Positions 1 through 7,709 of a stretch of 33,797 bases of DNA are shown here, piece after piece; position 1 is the stretch's first letter; every line of letters begins with the position of its first letter. The position numbers were made by a program, and so were the translations under genes. Where the stretch lies: assembly GCA_023128455.1 (NCBI GenBank), contig JAGMDW010000043.1:1-33797 (forward strand). Direction: 5' to 3'. The DNA comes from Desulfurellaceae bacterium (GTDB lineage: Bacteria > Campylobacterota_A > Desulfurellia > JAGGSF01). The notes under the pieces were generated by a model. That model searched no databases. It saw only the letters and a list, made by a program, of their open reading frames with translations, and was not told where the DNA came from.

Positions 1-2
1 GT

Positions 3-155
3 CCCGCCCGGCGCACCATTATTTACAACATTTCTGATGAATTACCAATTACTCCATTAGAGAAAATAAGGATAGTCGGCAAGCTGTACAGGATGTATGG
101 GGCGAAATGGGTTCGCCCAAGAAAAGAAGAAAATAAGGAACCTAATGGCACAGAA
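3..155 (+). CDS. C-terminal fragment of a probable AMP-forming acyl/aryl ligase (5' end outside window)
   Basis: An open frame enters from the left edge and stops at 153-155, giving about 50 residues. It contains LPITPLEKIRIVGKLYR, which resembles the A10 core near the C-terminus of ANL-superfamily adenylate-forming enzymes (usually PxTPxGKI followed by a basic helix). The usual Gly before the catalytic Lys is replaced by Glu. After it comes a short charged tail, as is common at the end of acyl-CoA ligases. The ligase assignment rests on this single motif, so substrate and pathway cannot be given. The frame is on the opposite strand to the next gene. Confidence 0.45.
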
Positions 156-199
156 TAAAGTAATCCAAACCCAAAAGCAGCTATGACCATTTCACAAGC

Positions 200-910
200 C
201 TAAAAATTGAAATTTTTAAAAGTGTTCTTGACTATATTAAAAATTAGGAAGTAGTTAATAGCCGCGGTATTGATAATCTGGAGACTGACTTTCGTATATT
301 TTAAAGCCGCAGTATTTAATCTATACTTTTCATATTTTTTTAAATGGATAAGCCTGTCTAATTTAACTATTTTAATTTTTTTATTCCTGCTTTTGTAATA
401 TAGGTTAAGCAAAATTTCAACTCCATATTTAGTTTTTCTCATTCCATTGATAATAGGCAATATATCTTTTTTATAGCAGGCTCTTTCTCCTCCCAGCCAC
501 ACATCGATAGGTCCTGTTATATCCACTTTTGGACTTTTTTCTGGGCAACGACGTCCAATCACCATATCTGCCTGATTTGACACCAAAGGAAATATTAGCT
601 TTTCTATATGTTCACAATTTAATCCAATAATGTCAGCATCAGCAAATACGATGATTTCTCCTGTTGAATTCTCTACACCTGCTACCATTGCGTATGATTT
701 TCCTTTGTTCTTATCAAATTTCACATAACGGAATTGGTGGGATTCAGACAACTGATTTAGTATTTTTGAAGTGCCGTCAGTAGAGCCGTCATTAACCACG
801 ATAATTTCGTCAATTAGCTCACAATTCAACAAACTGATAATCACATTTTTTACGGTTTCTTCTTCATTAAAAACTGAAATTATTGATGTTATTCTTTTTC
901 CACTTAGCAT
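200..910 (-). CDS. Family 2 glycosyltransferase (GT-A fold)
   Basis: A 236-residue protein. The N-terminus reads ITSIISVFNEEETV, then IIVVNDGSTDGT, then FADADI near residue 90. These are the nucleotide-sugar binding strand and the metal-binding DxD motif of GT2 enzymes such as dolichol-phosphate mannosyltransferase-like proteins. A conserved GGERACYKKD segment follows in the middle. It has no obvious transmembrane pair, so it is probably a soluble or membrane-associated transferase. I chose the ATG at 910 because GGGAGG lies 7 nt upstream; an in-frame TTG at 931 lies before that site. It sits 59 nt downstream of the TetR gene on the same strand and may be co-transcribed with it. Donor and acceptor are unknown. 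Confidence 0.85.
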   Translation of the reverse strand: MLSGKRITSIISVFNEEETVKNVIISLLNCELIDEIIVVNDGSTDGTSKILNQLSESHQFRYVKFDKNKGKSYAMVAGVENSTGEIIVFADADIIGLNCEHIEKLIFPLVSNQADMVIGRRCPEKSPKVDITGPIDVWLGGERACYKKDILPIINGMRKTKYGVEILLNLYYKSRNKKIKIVKLDRLIHLKKYEKYRLNTAALKYTKVSLQIINTAAINYFLIFNIVKNTFKNFNF

Positions 911-969
911 TGCAATAATCCTCCCTGGCAAATCTATCCAATAGGCTACAATCCTTTAAATAAACATTT

Positions 970-1548
970 TTAAAACAAGACAGTAATAATTTGTTTTGAT
1001 ATTTTTTCTGTATCGATCTTTTCCTTTAACATTGAATACTCCAAAAGCAATCCATTCATCGTGCTGATCAACAGAAGAGTAACCATCTCAATATCAATTT
1101 TGTTTTTTAATTTACTGTCTGCAAAAGCCTCTTCAACTATCGGTTGAATCAAATTAACAATCTGTTTTTTTATTTGTATGATCTGTTTTCTTATTTGAGG
1201 ATCAGCCGGTGATAATTTTAGCATTAATGCATCAATAAGATTTTTTTCTTTTAAACCAAAATCTAAATAATTTTTTATAACTTTATACAATTTTCTACTT
1301 CCCGTTTTTTCCTTAGCTGCTTCAGCAATAGATAGACTAAAACCATTAAACGCATCATCAAGCACTTTTTTATAGATTTCTGCCTTACCAGTAAAATGAT
1401 AATAGAGTGCAGGTTTAGTAATATGAAGCTTTTTGGCGATATCGCTCATTGAAACACCAAGATAGGTATATTTTGAAAAAAGCTTACGAGCAGTTTTAAT
1501 AATCTGTTTTTTGGTATTATGAATAACATTTTGTTGTTCAGCAGCCAT
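970..1548 (-). CDS. TetR/AcrR-family transcriptional regulator
   Basis: About 192 residues. The N-terminal helix-turn-helix is typical of TetR: an ARKLFSKYTYLGVSMSDIAK-type segment followed by LHITKPALYYHFTGKAEIY, with the signature Tyr-Tyr-His-Phe at the end of the recognition helix. The C-terminal two thirds is an all-helical ligand/dimer domain with no recognisable ligand class. I chose the ATG at 1548 because AGAGG sits at suitable spacing; two upstream in-frame starts (ATG 1554, TTG 1563) are too close to it. A near-perfect 10-bp inverted repeat lies at 1568-1589, over the predicted transcription start, so autorepression is likely. Possible targets are the GT2 gene downstream and the small membrane protein upstream. 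Confidence 0.92.
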   Translation of the reverse strand: MAAEQQNVIHNTKKQIIKTARKLFSKYTYLGVSMSDIAKKLHITKPALYYHFTGKAEIYKKVLDDAFNGFSLSIAEAAKEKTGSRKLYKVIKNYLDFGLKEKNLIDALMLKLSPADPQIRKQIIQIKKQIVNLIQPIVEEAFADSKLKNKIDIEMVTLLLISTMNGLLLEYSMLKEKIDTEKISKQIITVLF

Positions 1549-1567
1549 ACTCATACCTCTCAATAAT

Positions 1568-1589
1568 TTACTTACCGTTCAGTAAGTAA
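1568..1589. promoter_or_regulatory. TetR-type operator palindrome
   Basis: Two 10-bp arms (TTACTTACCG and CAGTAAGTAA) surround a 2-bp centre, with one mismatch between arms. This is the size and AT/GTAAGT character of operators bound by dimers of TetR-family repressors. It lies 20 nt upstream of the regulator's start codon and just downstream of its -10 box, where binding would block transcription. Confidence 0.8.
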
Positions 1590-1593
1590 CCTT

Positions 1594-1621
1594 ACTTTAT
1601 ATAAAATGCATAAAAAGTCAA
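1594..1621 (-). promoter_or_regulatory. Promoter of the TetR gene
   Basis: On the minus strand, TTGACT (1616-1621) is followed after 16 nt by TAAAGT (1594-1599); an overlapping TATAAA (1596-1601) gives a shorter spacing. The predicted start falls in the operator palindrome. The -35 match is good and the -10 choice is uncertain. Confidence 0.55.
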
Positions 1622-1662
1622 TTTAAAATTATTTTTATGGGTTTTTCGCTACAGTTTCGCTT

Positions 1663-1836
1663 CTATAACTTGTTTAGGTGTTTAGAGAGTCCTGTTTTTA
1701 ACAGATGATGCTTAAAAATAGTTTTGTCAACAAACCAGAATATGCAAGCTAATATAAATTGCACCAATGACCCTGCAATGCCAGCTAACATCAACCATCG
1801 TCCAAACACATAAACAAACCATTCTTTCGAAAACAT
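1663..1836 (-). CDS. Small single-pass membrane protein of unknown function (57 aa)
   Basis: A 57-codon ORF reading MFSKEWFVYVFGRWLMLAGI at its start. Residues about 14-36 form one strongly hydrophobic helix (glycine-containing first half, aromatic-rich end FWFVD), followed by a basic tail with Lys and His residues. That pattern suggests an inner-membrane protein with its tail in the cytoplasm. It has a plausible promoter (TTGTAA-17-TATATT on the minus strand, 1877-1905) and a weak AGG-type ribosome site. It lies upstream of the TetR gene on the same strand, separated by the TetR operator region. I do not recognise a family; it may be a regulated partner of the TetR protein, but that is inference from position. 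Confidence 0.5.
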   Translation of the reverse strand: MFSKEWFVYVFGRWLMLAGIAGSLVQFILACIFWFVDKTIFKHHLLKTGLSKHLNKL

Positions 1837-1876
1837 AATACCTGCCCATTTACATCATTTTGGCTTGTTAGATTTT

Positions 1877-1905
1877 AATATACTTTTGGGATTTTTTCCT
1901 TACAA
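1877..1905 (-). promoter_or_regulatory. Promoter for the 57-aa membrane protein
   Basis: On the minus strand, TTGTAA (1900-1905) and TATATT (1877-1882) are separated by exactly 17 nt. Transcription would start near 1870, about 34 nt before the ATG at 1836. It diverges from the thiM promoter. Confidence 0.45.
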
Positions 1906-1927
1906 AAATTAAACCTGCAAACCAAAC

Positions 1928-1956
1928 TTGTCAGCAAAAAGCTTTTATTGTAAAGT
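1928..1956 (+). promoter_or_regulatory. thiM promoter, predicted to give a leaderless transcript
   Basis: TTGTCA (1928-1933), a 17-nt spacer and TAAAGT (1951-1956). The GTG start of thiM is at 1963, only 6 nt after the -10 box, so transcription would begin at or next to the start codon. This explains why the AAGGAG just before GTG has no spacing and is probably not a functional ribosome site. No thiamine pyrophosphate riboswitch can fit or be recognised here. Confidence 0.5.
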
Positions 1957-1962
1957 AAAGGA

Positions 1963-2748
1963 GTGAAGCTTTATATAAAAGAAGATATAAAAAATATAAG
2001 AGAAATAAAACCTGTGATTCATCACATAACAAATTTTGTGGTGATGAATGACTGTGCAAATATTACACTTGCTTTAGGTGCGCTGCCTGTTATGGCGCAT
2101 GCCTTAGAAGAAGTAGAAGAGATGACCAGTCTATCTCAAGCTTTAAACTTAAATATTGGCACCTTAACAGATGAATGGGTAAAAGCGATGATAAAAGCAG
2201 GAAAGAAGGCAAATGAATTGAATATTCCCGTTGTTTTCGATCCGGTGGGAGCAGGAGCAACTCGCTTTCGCACACAATGCGCAGTTGATATATTGAATGA
2301 AGTAAACATATCTATAGTAAAAGGCAACCAAGCAGAAATAGCCTCTCTCTGCGGTGTTAAATCCGAGGTAAAGGGAGTAGAAGCGGGAAAGATAGAGGCA
2401 GACATGAATGATGTGGTAAAAAATTTTGCGAAAAAAACAAAGTCGGTTGTGGTAGCAACGGGGAAGGATGATTATATAAGTGATGGCAAAAGAACCTGTA
2501 TGCTTGAAGGAAAAGGCAGTAGGATGCTTTCTACCATAACAGGCTCCGGTTGTATGCTGAGCTCTATAATTTCTGCCTTTTCCTGTGTTCAAAAAGATCA
2601 TTTTCTTGCCTCTATTGAAGGGTTGTTATTTTTTGAAAAAGCTTCTGAATATGCTTCTAAAAAATCCCTGCTTCCTGCATCGTTTAAAGTTGCTTTGCTT
2701 GATGAGATTTACCGAATGAATGGAACAGAAACAGAAGAATGGACATAA
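1963..2748 (+). CDS. thiM: Hydroxyethylthiazole kinase ThiM
   Basis: Phosphorylates 4-methyl-5-(2-hydroxyethyl)thiazole (thiazole salvage for thiamine). The 261-residue protein matches the family throughout: HHITNFVVMNDCANITLALGA near the N-terminus, the FDPVGAGATRFR segment, the KGNQAEIASLCG segment, and STITGSGCMLSSI, whose Gly-Ser-Gly-Cys loop is the ATP/anion-hole region. The start is a GTG at 1963, the only start-like codon after the in-frame stop at 1951 that preserves the N-terminus. It overlaps thiE by 10 nt, so the two are one operon. No thiD (HMP-P kinase) is adjacent; the pyrimidine half must come from elsewhere. Confidence 0.95.
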   Translation: MKLYIKEDIKNIREIKPVIHHITNFVVMNDCANITLALGALPVMAHALEEVEEMTSLSQALNLNIGTLTDEWVKAMIKAGKKANELNIPVVFDPVGAGATRFRTQCAVDILNEVNISIVKGNQAEIASLCGVKSEVKGVEAGKIEADMNDVVKNFAKKTKSVVVATGKDDYISDGKRTCMLEGKGSRMLSTITGSGCMLSSIISAFSCVQKDHFLASIEGLLFFEKASEYASKKSLLPASFKVALLDEIYRMNGTETEEWT

Positions 2749-3386
2749 AAAGTTTCCTTAAAAGCGTAGATCTGTGCGTAATCACAGACAGACACTTTAA
2801 GTGGAGTCACCTGGAAATTGTTCAATCTGCAGTTAAAGGGGGAACGAGGTTTATTCAGTTTAGAGAAAAAGAGCTCTCTACAAGAAAGATGATAGAAATA
2901 GGGGAAAAACTACATAAGATAACAGAAGGAAAGGCATTGTTAATCGTCAATGATAGAATAGATGTGGCATTAGCTGTAGGTGCAGATGGCGTTCACATCG
3001 GTCACGATGATATGCCTCTGAAGATTGCCAGAAACATCTTAGGAAATAAAATTATCGGTGTCTCTGCAAGTAGTGTTCATGAAGCAAAAAAGGCAGAAGA
3101 AGAAGGAGCAGATTATCTGGGTGTAGGTTCAATATTTCCTACTTCTACCAAAGGTGATATAAAAGTCATTGGATTAAGCATGTTAAAAGACATCAGAAAA
3201 ATAGTAAATATCCCCATCGTTGCCATTGGTGGAATAAATGAGAAAAATGTCGGAGAGGTCATTGAAGCTGGTGCAGACAGTGCAGCTGTAGTCTCCGTCA
3301 TCGCAAATAGCGATGAACCTGCTCAGATTGTAAAAAATTTAAGAGAAAAAATTATCCAATTTAAGAAGAGACAGGTAACTTTATAA
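2739..3386 (+). CDS. thiE: Thiamine-phosphate synthase ThiE
   Basis: Joins HMP pyrophosphate to thiazole phosphate to make thiamine monophosphate. The 215-residue TIM-barrel protein shows the family landmarks in order: LCVITDRH, GGTRFIQFREKELSTRKM (pyrophosphate contact region), LIVNDRIDVALAVGADGVHIG, GVSASSVHEA, DYLGVGSIFPTSTKGD, and IPIVAIGGINEKNV before the final phosphate-binding AAVVSVI. It starts inside the end of thiM, so the two are translationally coupled. Its last 26 nt overlap the 3' end of the histidine kinase gene on the other strand. Confidence 0.95.
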   Translation: MDIKSFLKSVDLCVITDRHFKWSHLEIVQSAVKGGTRFIQFREKELSTRKMIEIGEKLHKITEGKALLIVNDRIDVALAVGADGVHIGHDDMPLKIARNILGNKIIGVSASSVHEAKKAEEEGADYLGVGSIFPTSTKGDIKVIGLSMLKDIRKIVNIPIVAIGGINEKNVGEVIEAGADSAAVVSVIANSDEPAQIVKNLREKIIQFKKRQVTL

Positions 3387-4395
3387 TAAATGTTGCTCCC
3401 ATGTCACTGCTCTTTACCTGTAATAAGCCTTTGTGCTTTTCTACGATACGCTTACACATAGAAAGACCCAATCCCAGCGCTTCTTTTTTGGTAGTAAACA
3501 ACGGCTCGAATATCTTATCCTTTATTTCTTTAGGTATTCCACCTCCTGTATCGGAGATAGATATATCCACAAAATTATTCTCAGGATAAACATTTATACC
3601 CAGCTCTTTTTTATATTCGCCTACCTCTCTCTCTTTTTCTTTCATTGCTTCATGAGCGTTATCAATGATACTTAAGATTATCTTTTCAACTTGCTGGGAA
3701 TCACCCCTAATATAAGGTAGATCAGGTTCAAAGTGAGTGCTGACCGTGATATTGGAATCTTTTAACTCTTCTCCTATAAGCGCAAGTGCATTAGTAATTA
3801 CAACCTCTACATTCAACGATGTTAATTTTGGTTCTGTCTTAATAGTAAATATCTGGATATGCTTTGCCAATCCTTTGATTTTGTTTATATTTTCTTCCAT
3901 TATCCTTAAATTAGCATAATGAGAACTCTCTTTATCTGTTTTACTCAACATAGTTTTCACAGCATCATCAATAATAGTTACTGGTTTGTCTATCTCATGC
4001 ATAACAGCTGTAACAAGCCTTCCTATAGTAGACAGTTTCTCTGAATGAAGCATCTGTTCCCTGGATTTAAATTCTTCTTTACATGCCTTTTCTTTTCTAT
4101 AACACAACTCATCAGAAAAAATCGCGACAACAATAAACATTACAGCTCTGATAAAGCTATGCATCGAGCAGGAAAATGGAGTTAAGAAGGACATGAGTAA
4201 AGTAATAGCAGCCAGCAATATAGCAACGAATATGGCTTTTCTGGGAAACCATACCGCAGTAAGTATGATGGGGATATAAAAGAAATGTGTGAAAACAACC
4301 TCTGTATGTAATACTAGATAAAAATAAAAAGTAGAGGATATACACAGGGCAAGTAATATACCAATAACTGCTACTTTTAATCTATTCTCATGCAT
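3361..4395 (-). CDS. Membrane-bound sensor histidine kinase (no receiver domain)
   Basis: 344 residues. Four hydrophobic segments lie within residues ~5-100, including HFFYIPIILTAVWF, a motif common in multi-pass bacterial and archaeal sensor kinases. A HisKA domain follows with the phospho-acceptor in VMHEIDKPV (His133); canonical kinases have HEINNPL here. The HATPase domain has the N box (IILSIIDNAHEAM), G1 (DTGGGIPKE), F box (IFEPLFTTKKE) and G2 (LGLGLSMCKRIVEKH). I chose the ATG at 4395 because AGGAAA lies upstream and it begins just before the first membrane helix; the longer frame to 4527 runs through a hairpin. No response regulator gene is nearby, so it is an orphan in this window. 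Signal unknown. Confidence 0.9.
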   Translation of the reverse strand: MHENRLKVAVIGILLALCISSTFYFYLVLHTEVVFTHFFYIPIILTAVWFPRKAIFVAILLAAITLLMSFLTPFSCSMHSFIRAVMFIVVAIFSDELCYRKEKACKEEFKSREQMLHSEKLSTIGRLVTAVMHEIDKPVTIIDDAVKTMLSKTDKESSHYANLRIMEENINKIKGLAKHIQIFTIKTEPKLTSLNVEVVITNALALIGEELKDSNITVSTHFEPDLPYIRGDSQQVEKIILSIIDNAHEAMKEKEREVGEYKKELGINVYPENNFVDISISDTGGGIPKEIKDKIFEPLFTTKKEALGLGLSMCKRIVEKHKGLLQVKSSDMGATFIIKLPVSS

Positions 4396-4465
4396 ATTTA
4401 ATTTCCTAAATAATATTTTATATTCCCCTCTCGTTAAAGTCAATACCAAGTCTTTTACAATACAA

Positions 4466-4488
4466 AATGAGCCTGAAAGAGGCTCATT
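4466..4488. repeat. 9-bp hairpin in the kinase/phosphoglucomutase divergent region
   Basis: AATGAGCCT and AGGCTCATT pair perfectly around a 5-nt loop. Read on the minus strand it is followed by TTTTGT, so it resembles a weak intrinsic terminator or a leader hairpin upstream of the histidine kinase. There is no gene upstream on that strand for it to terminate. Confidence 0.45.
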
Positions 4489-4511
4489 ATTTGTGACTTG
4501 CAAAGACTTGC

Positions 4512-4541
4512 TAGTGTAAATAAACAAAAAAATGCTATTAT
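4512..4541 (+). promoter_or_regulatory. Promoter of the beta-phosphoglucomutase operon, extended -10, leaderless
   Basis: An extended -10 element TGCTATTAT (TATTAT at 4536-4541) ends 7 nt before the ATG at 4549. The -35 match is poor (TAGTGT, 18 nt upstream), as is usual with extended -10 promoters. No Shine-Dalgarno sequence precedes the ATG. Transcription would start at the start codon. Confidence 0.45.
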
Positions 4542-4548
4542 AAAAAAT

Positions 4549-5202
4549 ATGGATTTAAAAGCGGTGATATTTGATTTAGACGGAATTATTGTAAATACAG
4601 TTCCTTTGCATTTTAAAGCCTGGAAAAAGATGTTTTCTGAATACGGAAAAGATTTTAGCTTTCAAGATTACAAAGAAAAGGTAGATGGCATACCCAGAAT
4701 AGATGGAGCAAAAACCATTCTGCCTCAATTATCCCAGCAAGAACTAAAAAAAGCAGCCTCAAAAAAACAAAACTATTTCCTGGAATTTTTAGAAAAAGAA
4801 GGAGTAAAGCTTTATGAAAGCACATTAAATTTAATAAAAAACTTAAGGAAGGAGAGTATAAAACTGGCAGTGATATCTTCCAGCAAAAACTGTCTTTATA
4901 TTTTAAAGAAGGCCAATATAGATAATCTATTTGATGTAATAATTACTGGCAACGATATAAAAAGAGGGAAACCTCATCCTGCTGTTTTCCTTCTGGCTAT
5001 TAAGAGATTAAATTTAAGTCCAAAACAATGTGTGGTGTTTGAAGATGCAGTATTAGGTGTAGAGGCAGCCAAAAGGGCAGGCATAAGATGTATTGGGGTA
5101 GATCGCTATAATAATCCAGAAAGGTTAAGAGGTGCTGATTTAGTTATAGGTGATGTAAGCCAAATGGATATTAAACAACTGAAACAATTAATCTCATTAT
5201 GA
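4549..5202 (+). CDS. pgmB: Beta-phosphoglucomutase (HAD superfamily)
   Basis: Interconverts beta-glucose 1-phosphate and glucose 6-phosphate. The 217-residue HAD protein has motif I FDLDGIIVNT (nucleophile Asp9 and acid/base Asp11), HFKAWK as in known beta-PGMs, a cap-domain DGIPRIDGA segment corresponding to the substrate-binding GVSRED of the family, motif II VISSSK, GKPHPAVFLLA with the motif III Lys, and VVFEDAVLGVEAAKRAG for metal binding. I chose ATG 4549, directly before the first beta strand; the frame extends upstream to 4498 but only through promoter sequence. It overlaps the GH65 gene as ATGA, which supports beta-PGM over other HAD phosphatases. Confidence 0.9.
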   Translation: MDLKAVIFDLDGIIVNTVPLHFKAWKKMFSEYGKDFSFQDYKEKVDGIPRIDGAKTILPQLSQQELKKAASKKQNYFLEFLEKEGVKLYESTLNLIKNLRKESIKLAVISSSKNCLYILKKANIDNLFDVIITGNDIKRGKPHPAVFLLAIKRLNLSPKQCVVFEDAVLGVEAAKRAGIRCIGVDRYNNPERLRGADLVIGDVSQMDIKQLKQLISL

Positions 5203-7526
5203 AAGATTTTTATTCTCATTATATTGATGATGATTCATGGCTTATAAAAGAAAATAAATGGACAAAATCTTTGCAAAATATTCATGAAGCTCGCTTTGCT
5301 TTAGGCAATGGATACTTAGGTACAAGAGCGGCGTTAGAAGAGATTCCCCATGATGCTATGCCGGGAACATATATCGCCGGCATATACGATAAAATGTTTT
5401 CTCAGGTTGCTGAATTGGTTAATCTTCCCAATCCTTTCAATTTTATATTTACTATTCAAGGAGAAAAATTAGCTTTAGGAATAATGGATGTTCTTAAACA
5501 TCAAAGGATTCTCAATCTAAAGAAGGGGCTTTTACTGCGTCATACCCTATATCAGAACAATAAAAAGCATCATTTTGATTATCAATGTTTGAGGTTTGTT
5601 TCTATGAACAACAAAGATGCTGGCGTGATGCAGATAGCTCTCACTTCTCTGGATAGTGCTTGTGAAATAGATATAAACACAGGAATAGATACATCCGTTT
5701 ATAATGCCCCTATTCTTACCGAAGGCCAAAAACGGCATTTTAGGATAAAAGAGTTGGGCCAATTTCAAAATGCCGGGTATTTACTGGTCCAAACACTGGA
5801 GAAAAAACATATCATAATATATTGGAGCGGTTTCTATTATGAGATTAACGGTAGAAAAATCCTTGCCAAAGACAGCATCTCCAGACTTAAATTAAAGAAA
5901 AATCAAACCATTATATTCACTAAGATATTCTGTATAAAGCATTTCCCATCTCAAAGCAAAATTGTCAAATATAAAAGGGAAACATTTAAGAAATTCTATA
6001 AAGTTTTCCATACTGAGTTTGATATGCTTATTAAAAAGCATATCCAAAGTTGGGAGAAACTCTGGCAGAGAGCAGATATTTTAGTTGAAGGAAAGGTAGA
6101 TTTGCAACGGAATATACGGTTTAATATATATCACATGCTTATCTGCGCCCCTACAGATAATGGCTTTTCCAGCATTGGTGCGAGAACCCTAACGGGCGAA
6201 GGATACAGGGGACATATATTCTGGGATGCAGAAATATTCCTCATGCCCTTTTATCTCTTTACAATGCCAAAAACTGCTAAAAACATTCTGTTATATAGGT
6301 GTTTAAGATTAAAGAAAGCAAGAAAAACTGCTAAGAAATTAAATTTTAGAGGGACAATGTTTCCCTGGGAATCAGCAGACACTGGAGAGGAAGAGACTCC
6401 TACTTGGGCAAGAGATATTGATGGGAGCATAATAAAAATTCATACACATAAAATGGAACATCATATTACCGCAGATGTTGCTTATGCTGTATATAACTAT
6501 TACCTTACAACTGATGATGAAAGATTTATGGAAAGATACGGCTATGAAGTTTTATTTGAAACAGCGAGATTCTGGGCTTCAAGAGTAGAATATAACAAAG
6601 AGAAAAATAGATATGAGATAAATCATGTCATTGGTCCGGATGAATTTCATATAGATGTGAATAATGATGCCTATACTAATATGATGGCAAAATGGAATTT
6701 AACAGTTGCTTGCAAAACATTTTATAGAATTAGGGAAAATGCACCTTTAGTTTATCAACATTTGCAAAGAAAATTAAACTTAAAATGCAAAGAAGTAGAA
6801 AATTGGGAGGAGATAGCTTCTCTAATACCTATAAATATAAATAAAAAAGGAGTTATTGAGCAATTTGACGGATACTTTAAATTGAAAAGAGTTATTTTAA
6901 CGGAGACAGATGAAAACGGTATACCCGTTCTTCCCAAGAGGTTAAAAATCAAAGAGTTAGGTAAAACTCAACTGGTAAAGCAGGCAGATACCCTCATGCT
7001 CATTTACCTATTATCGGATAACTTTGATTTAAAGACAAAAAAGGCAAATTGTGATTTTTATATGAAAAGAACACTACATAAGTCTTCTCTGAGTCCTTCG
7101 ATACACTCAACATTAGCCCTTGAATGTCTGGATCTGCACCGAGCATATGACCTCTTTAATGTATCCTTATGTATAGACGTTGATAATTTATATGGAAATA
7201 CCAAAGAAGGGATTCATGGCGCCTGTCTGGGAGGGACCTGGCAAGCGATTGTTTTTGGTTTTGCAGGGATAAGTATCAAAGAAAAAAGATTGTTTATAAA
7301 TCCAAGAATGCCAATAAGCTGGAGGAAGATGATTTTCTCTTTACTTTGGAAGGATAAGTTATTACAACTAAATTTAACAAATGAGATCATAAAATTAAAA
7401 GCTGTATCTTCTAAAGAAGAAGAGATAGAGATAGGAATTTTTGATAAACTTACCTCTATTAGAACAAATGAAGATTATATCTTTGAAAGAGAAATGCCCG
7501 CTTTAATGGCAGAATATTATTACTAA
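5199..7526 (+). CDS. GH65 family disaccharide phosphorylase (maltose/trehalose/kojibiose type)
   Basis: A 775-residue inverting phosphorylase expected to split an alpha-glucosyl disaccharide with phosphate into beta-glucose 1-phosphate and glucose. The N-terminal beta-sandwich includes ARFALGNGYLGTRAALEE. The (alpha/alpha)6 barrel includes TGEGYRGHIFWDAEIFL and GTMFPWESADTGEE. The catalytic acid lies in VIGPDEFHIDVNNDAYTN (Glu482, matching Glu487 of Lactobacillus maltose phosphorylase). KQADTLMLIYLL and GIHGACLGGTWQA form the phosphate-site side. Length is normal for the family. The ATGA overlap with pgmB fits a pathway delivering glucose 6-phosphate. Substrate cannot be chosen among maltose, trehalose, kojibiose and nigerose by eye. 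It is cytoplasmic, with no signal peptide. Confidence 0.92.
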   Translation: MKDFYSHYIDDDSWLIKENKWTKSLQNIHEARFALGNGYLGTRAALEEIPHDAMPGTYIAGIYDKMFSQVAELVNLPNPFNFIFTIQGEKLALGIMDVLKHQRILNLKKGLLLRHTLYQNNKKHHFDYQCLRFVSMNNKDAGVMQIALTSLDSACEIDINTGIDTSVYNAPILTEGQKRHFRIKELGQFQNAGYLLVQTLEKKHIIIYWSGFYYEINGRKILAKDSISRLKLKKNQTIIFTKIFCIKHFPSQSKIVKYKRETFKKFYKVFHTEFDMLIKKHIQSWEKLWQRADILVEGKVDLQRNIRFNIYHMLICAPTDNGFSSIGARTLTGEGYRGHIFWDAEIFLMPFYLFTMPKTAKNILLYRCLRLKKARKTAKKLNFRGTMFPWESADTGEEETPTWARDIDGSIIKIHTHKMEHHITADVAYAVYNYYLTTDDERFMERYGYEVLFETARFWASRVEYNKEKNRYEINHVIGPDEFHIDVNNDAYTNMMAKWNLTVACKTFYRIRENAPLVYQHLQRKLNLKCKEVENWEEIASLIPININKKGVIEQFDGYFKLKRVILTETDENGIPVLPKRLKIKELGKTQLVKQADTLMLIYLLSDNFDLKTKKANCDFYMKRTLHKSSLSPSIHSTLALECLDLHRAYDLFNVSLCIDVDNLYGNTKEGIHGACLGGTWQAIVFGFAGISIKEKRLFINPRMPISWRKMIFSLLWKDKLLQLNLTNEIIKLKAVSSKEEEIEIGIFDKLTSIRTNEDYIFEREMPALMAEYYY

Positions 7527-7709
7527 TTAAAAAAGTGGATTATATTCAAAATTACAGAAATAATATATCTTACTAAATGATAATATAATAAAATCATAAA
7601 TAACTCACCTATATACTTTAAATAACTCAACCTTGCTTTACTTTTTCAGAAATGAAATTATAGTTAATTTCGGAAGAATTAAAATATTGCGGAGTAGGAG
7701 TAATATCGT

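Noticed and set aside
203..218. AT-only inverted repeat at the end of the GT2 gene as a terminator
   Set aside because: The stem is entirely A-T inside coding sequence and too weak to support.
1840..1962. TPP riboswitch upstream of thiM
   Set aside because: No CUGAGA-type or other conserved TPP-box sequence is present, and the best promoter leaves no room for one.
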